From positions 1 through 64,000 of the forward strand of contig CAZYXZ010000004.1 in the NCBI GenBank assembly GCA_964651395.1: DNA of 64,000 nucleotides, written 5' to 3'. The notes beneath the pieces were generated by a model, which saw only the letters and a program-made list of their open reading frames with translations, searched no databases and was not told the DNA's origin. Positions 60,740 through 64,000 of the stretch are shown in pieces; position 1 is the first letter of the stretch; each line of letters opens with the position of its first letter. The position numbers and the translations under genes are program-made. Origin of the DNA: CAZYXZ01 sp964651395. Its GTDB lineage: Bacteria > Actinomycetota > Actinomycetes > BP-191.

Positions 60740-61441
60740 ATGACGACAGAGACTCAGGTGTGGGGCGAGGTGGACGGGCGGACCATCACGTTCCCGTTCG
60801 TGGTCCGCGACTGGAACGTCGCGACGCTGATGTTCTCGGTGCCGTCCGACGCCGCGGCGACGCTGCTGCCCGGTGACGCGTTCCAGATCATCGAGACCGG
60901 GCCGGGCACGACCCAGCTGGTCGTCGCGCTGGCGGACTACCGCGACAACCCGTGGGGCGACTACAACGAGGTCAACCTCGGCTTCCTGGTGCACCCCGTC
61001 GGCCGGCCCGAGGCAGTGGGCTCGTTCGTCTACCGCATGCCGGTCGACCAGGAGTTCACCTGCAAGGCCGGCAACGCCGTCATGGGCTTTCCGAAGACCG
61101 TCGAGCGCATCGACTACGAGTACGCCGACGACTCGGTCCGCGTGCAGCTGGCCATGGGCGGCTTCGACACCCTGACCGTCGCCTTCCCGCGCGCCCCGCA
61201 GACCGGAACGCCGGGCACCGTCGACGCGGTGAGCTACTCCTACCTGGACGGCGTACCGCTCGCGACCGAGATGTCGATGCAGATGGGCACCGGCTTCGTC
61301 GACCCGTCGCAGGTCGTGGTGGAGGTCGGCGACGGTCCGGTCGCCGACGAGCTGCGCAGCCTCGGCCTCCCCAAGCCCCCCGACATGTGCGTCTGGGGAG
61401 AGCACCTCGTCGCGACCTTTCAGCTGGGTCGTCCCGTCTGA
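60740..61441 (+). CDS. Acetoacetate decarboxylase-like protein
   Basis: A 233-residue protein of the acetoacetate decarboxylase fold. DYRDNPWGDYNEVNLGFLVHP and EFTCKAGNAVMGFPKTVERIDYEYADD agree with the family; a Lys in CKAGNAVMGFPK is a candidate for the Schiff-base residue. Many actinobacterial members do not decarboxylate acetoacetate but act in aldolase or lactonase-type roles. Ten bases after the cyclophilin gene; end of the plus-strand run. Confidence 0.75.
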   Translation: MTTETQVWGEVDGRTITFPFVVRDWNVATLMFSVPSDAAATLLPGDAFQIIETGPGTTQLVVALADYRDNPWGDYNEVNLGFLVHPVGRPEAVGSFVYRMPVDQEFTCKAGNAVMGFPKTVERIDYEYADDSVRVQLAMGGFDTLTVAFPRAPQTGTPGTVDAVSYSYLDGVPLATEMSMQMGTGFVDPSQVVVEVGDGPVADELRSLGLPKPPDMCVWGEHLVATFQLGRPV

Positions 61442-61453
61442 CCTCTTCACTCC

Positions 61454-61552
61454 GAAGACTTATTGCCGCTCAGCGCGCATAACTCTTCAAGATCACGCTA
61501 GGGCATGCTGGGTTTGTCCTTAGCTGCGCTCTTGGTTTTCGCAGTTGCCCTT
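61454..61552. repeat. Intergenic repeat related to 38795-38960, likely terminator (copy B)
   Basis: GAAGACTTAT (61454-61463) pairs with ATAACTCTTC (61479-61488) with one mismatch and a 15-base loop, the same stem and loop length as copy A. The following part (GCTGGGTTTG...CTTAGCTGCGC...TTGCCCTTAG) parallels copy A. The left outer arm of copy A is missing here. It again lies between convergent genes. Confidence 0.75.
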
Positions 61553-62747
61553 AGACCGTGACCCCCACCGGAGAGGTCGGGGTGAACACCACTGGGAGTT
61601 CTTCGGGGCCGGTGATGAAGCTGTTCATGCGGTTGGCCACCGGGCCGGGGTCCGCCAGGCGCAGGTCGGGCAGGCGCGTGAGCAGCCGCTCGACCATCAC
61701 CACCAGCTCGAGCCGCGCGAGGCTGGCTCCCAGGCAGTAGTGCGGCCCCGAGCCGAAGGCGACGTGCTCGTTGGGCGAGCGGGTGGTGTCGAAGTGATCG
61801 GGGTCGGCGAAGTGCGTGGGGTCGAAGTTGGCGCCCTCGTAGAGCAGCAACGCCTGCTGCCCCGCCTTGAGCGAGGCGCCGAAGAACTCCGCGTCGCGCG
61901 TCAGCGTCCGGTTCATGTTCTTCACCGGCGACGCCCAGCGCAGCATCTCCTCGACCGCGCGGGGGATGCCGCTGTGGTCGGCGGACAGTGCCGCCCACTG
62001 GGCCGGCTCCCGCAGCAGCTGCGCGACACCGCTGGCCAGCACGTGCCGCGTGGTCTCGTCACCGCCGATCAGCAGGAGCAGCAGCTCGTGGGCGAGCTCC
62101 AGGTCCTCCATCGGCTCACCGCCGGGCTCGGCCGTGACCAGTACGCCGATCAGGTCGTCGACCGGCTCCGCGCGCCGCGACGCGATCACCTTCATGGCGT
62201 AGCCGTAGTACTCCTGGAACGCCGTCATCGCGCGGTCCATCACCTCGTCGGTGAGCGCGCCTTGCGAGGCGACCATGTCGTCGGACCAGCGCAGCAGCGT
62301 GTCGCGGTCCTCGGGCAGCACCGCGAGCAGGTCGCCCACGACGATCAGCGGCAGCGGAGCCGCCACCGTCTCGACGAAGTCGGCGGCCCCCTTCTGGCAG
62401 ATGTTGTCGAGGATCGCATCGCAGATGTCCTCGATCCGCTGCTGGCGGTCGGCCACGCGACGTGGCGTGAAGCCCCGGTTGATCAGCGCCCGCCGTGCCT
62501 TGTGCTCGGGGTCGTCCATGTTGATCATCGACGGCTGCCGGCCGGTGCGCGGGCGACTGCCCTCCGCGCTCGAGAACAGACCGGGGTCGCGCTCCGCCGC
62601 GAGCACCGCGTCGTAGGACGCGATGCCCCAGATCTCGTTCGCCTCGTCGTACCAGAGGCCGCCCTGGTCGCGGATCCACGCGTACGCCGGTCGCGCGTCC
62701 CCGGCGTAGAACGCCGCACTGAGCAGGTCGATGTCGGGTCGGCTCAT
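61551..62747 (-). CDS. cyp142: Cytochrome P450, CYP142-like
   Basis: A 398-residue P450. IGGDETTRHVLASG (I-helix), EEMLRWASPVKNMNRTLTRDAEFFGA (K-helix region), ANFDPTHFADPDHFDTTRSPNEHVAFGSGPHYCLGASLARLEL (heme loop) and RLLTRLPDLRLADPG match M. tuberculosis CYP142, a cholesterol/cholestenone C26-hydroxylase that backs up CYP125. It overlaps the SCO6745-like gene (ATGA) and ends inside repeat copy B. Confidence 0.83.
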   Translation of the reverse strand: MSRPDIDLLSAAFYAGDARPAYAWIRDQGGLWYDEANEIWGIASYDAVLAAERDPGLFSSAEGSRPRTGRQPSMINMDDPEHKARRALINRGFTPRRVADRQQRIEDICDAILDNICQKGAADFVETVAAPLPLIVVGDLLAVLPEDRDTLLRWSDDMVASQGALTDEVMDRAMTAFQEYYGYAMKVIASRRAEPVDDLIGVLVTAEPGGEPMEDLELAHELLLLLIGGDETTRHVLASGVAQLLREPAQWAALSADHSGIPRAVEEMLRWASPVKNMNRTLTRDAEFFGASLKAGQQALLLYEGANFDPTHFADPDHFDTTRSPNEHVAFGSGPHYCLGASLARLELVVMVERLLTRLPDLRLADPGPVANRMNSFITGPEELPVVFTPTSPVGVTV

Positions 62748-63604
62748 GAGCGCGGCAGTCCCATCGGGTTCGGGAACCCGAACGCCAGCGCGTTGGCGTT
62801 CAGGATCGTCTTGGCCAGCCGGTGCATCGCCATCTCGAGCGTGCGGCATCCCGCGTCGCCGAGCACCTCGTACGGCGGACGCGCCGTCTCGTCGGTCCGC
62901 TTGTCCACGTCCTCCACCACCGCCAGTCCGGCGGCGGTCAGCGCGTCTGCCGCGTCGATCCACCCGCGGGAGCGCAGCCGCTCCCCGGCGGCGTCCCACT
63001 CCTCGTCGGGCCATCCCCGGGCCGGGCGGATGCTCTCGGCCGACGAGCGGCCGGCCGCGATGAGCAGCCAGTGCGCCTCGACCCCGTCGATGCCGGCGGC
63101 CGTGAGCGCCGCGACGTGCCCGTCGCCGCGGTGCTCGCGGAGCAGCGTCGCGGCATGCCACAACGCGAGGTGCGGGGGCTCCGGCCAGGCCAGCCCGGCG
63201 TTGGCGGCGAACAGCGGCCGACCCTCGGGGCGAGCCGCCTCGGCGGCCACGCGTGCGAGCTCCGCCCCCTCCGTGACGTACTTCCCGCCGACGCCGTCAC
63301 CGAGCGAGCGACGCAGCGCCGCGTCGACGCCGGCCAGTCGCGCCGCGAGCACTCGCTCGGGCGTGGAGAAGCTCCAGGCGTCCGGGATCGCCCGCTCCAC
63401 CATGGCCGGGTGGAAGTTGTAGAAGGTCGCGACGACGACGCCGGCGGGCACCGCGCCCATCGGCGCGGCCCGGGCCGCGAAGTAACCCATCCACCCGCCG
63501 CGCAGGCCCGCCGCATCGGTCTCGACCCGCAGCTCCGGCGAGAAGTAGACGACCGCGTGATAGGTCTCCAGCAGCCGCCACATCCGCCGGGCCAGCGTCT
63601 CCAT
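62744..63604 (-). CDS. SCO6745-family protein
   Basis: A 286-residue helical protein that resembles the actinobacterial SCO6745 family: ETYHAVVYFSPE near the start, GYFAARAAPMGAVPAGVVVATFYNFHPAMVERAIPDAW, and RPLFAANAGLAWPEPPHLALWHAATLLREHRGDGHVAAL. Biochemical function is unknown; the family has a MarR-like helical look. The four-base overlap with the P450 gene suggests joint expression, as an accessory or regulator. Confidence 0.75.
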   Translation of the reverse strand: METLARRMWRLLETYHAVVYFSPELRVETDAAGLRGGWMGYFAARAAPMGAVPAGVVVATFYNFHPAMVERAIPDAWSFSTPERVLAARLAGVDAALRRSLGDGVGGKYVTEGAELARVAAEAARPEGRPLFAANAGLAWPEPPHLALWHAATLLREHRGDGHVAALTAAGIDGVEAHWLLIAAGRSSAESIRPARGWPDEEWDAAGERLRSRGWIDAADALTAAGLAVVEDVDKRTDETARPPYEVLGDAGCRTLEMAMHRLAKTILNANALAFGFPNPMGLPRS

Positions 63605-63640
63605 GAGCGGATGCTAGTGAAACTCTGATACACCGCACGG

Positions 63641-64000
63641 ATGGAAAAGCAGCCGAACGTCGTCGTGATCGTGCTGGATGACACGGGCTTCGCCCATCTC
63701 GGCTGCTTCGGCTCGGACATCGCGACGCCATCCATCGACGCCATCGCCGGCAACGGCCTGCGCTACAACCGCTTCCACGTCACCGCGATGTGCTCCCCCA
63801 CGCGGGCCAGCCTGCTGACCGGGCGCAACAGCCACGCCGTCGGCGTCGGCTTCCTCGTCGACATCCCACTCGACTACCCCGGCTACAACTGCCACATCCC
63901 ACCGAGCGCGGCGACGCTCCCCCGGGTCCTGAAGGACGCCGGCTACAGCACGATGGCCGTCGGCAAGTGGCATCTCACGCCGCGGTGGGAGCGCTCGGCC
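63641..64000 (+). CDS. Arylsulfatase-type sulfatase, N-terminal part
   Basis: The first 120 codons of a sulfatase, cut by the window edge. NVVVIVLDDTGFAHLGCFG provides the metal Asp pair, and MCSPTRASLLTGRN contains the C-x-P-x-R formylglycine motif (Cys51). GKWHLTP is the next family motif. Steroid and aryl sulfates are typical substrates; no signal peptide is seen, so it is likely cytoplasmic. Divergent from the SCO6745-like gene with 36 bases between. Confidence 0.88.
   Translation, partial: MEKQPNVVVIVLDDTGFAHLGCFGSDIATPSIDAIAGNGLRYNRFHVTAMCSPTRASLLTGRNSHAVGVGFLVDIPLDYPGYNCHIPPSAATLPRVLKDAGYSTMAVGKWHLTPRWERSA

Overview
High-GC (about 70% by eye) actinobacterial DNA: dense overlapping genes, frequent GTG/TTG starts, a DUF222/HNH-type gene end, several F420-type oxidoreductases and a mycobacterial-style sterol degradation gene set. 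The nearest recognisable protein relatives are the Mycobacterium/Rhodococcus cholesterol regulon genes, but gene order differs. The 10-N gap at 18781 with a foreign-looking edge indicates a draft or metagenome assembly. No gene-free stretch exceeds about 170 bases, and I see no tRNA, rRNA, CRISPR or insertion sequence.

Region 1 (0.4-9.4 kb) is a sterol side-chain operon on the minus strand: P450 (CYP125-like), hydroxysteroid-type SDR, FadE26-like, FadE27-like and FadD19-like enzymes, ending with a KstR-like repressor. It diverges from a FadA5-like thiolase across a perfect KstR-type operator. Region 2 (9.4-22.5 kb, minus strand) holds two secreted proteins, an EchA19-like hydratase, and a six-gene cassette: Liv-type lipoprotein, fused LivH-LivM permease, LivG, LivF, a surface protein with C-terminal membrane anchor, and a small membrane protein with a Cys/His metal motif. 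A zinc alcohol dehydrogenase and two amidohydrolases lie upstream.

Region 3 (22.5-35.9 kb) has paralogous small helical proteins, a CoA-transferase, a sialidase-like secreted protein and a second KstR-box divergent pair: two DUF35 proteins plus Ltp4- and Ltp3-like lyases, facing an enoyl-CoA hydratase and an old-yellow-enzyme reductase. A P450, an adenylate-cyclase-like membrane protein and an SDR follow. Region 4 (36-49.4 kb) has a cupin/P450 group and a second copy of the six-gene transporter cassette on the plus strand, running directly into a 3-alpha-hydroxysteroid-dehydrogenase-like SDR. Region 5 (49.4-64 kb) is a mixed catabolic set: FadD8-like ligase, LLM flavin enzymes, SnoaL-like proteins, SDRs, a cyclase-family hydrolase, an acetoacetate-decarboxylase-like protein, a CYP142-like P450 and the start of a sulfatase.

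Together these genes suggest uptake and side-chain breakdown of sterols, probably including C24-branched plant sterols (FadD19 plus Ltp3/Ltp4). The most interesting candidate for an undescribed system is the duplicated six-gene transporter cassette, each copy directly joined to a steroid enzyme gene. A second is an unassigned regulon marked by five copies of the palindrome CTGAC-N5-GTCAG at promoters, one of them in front of transporter cassette 2.
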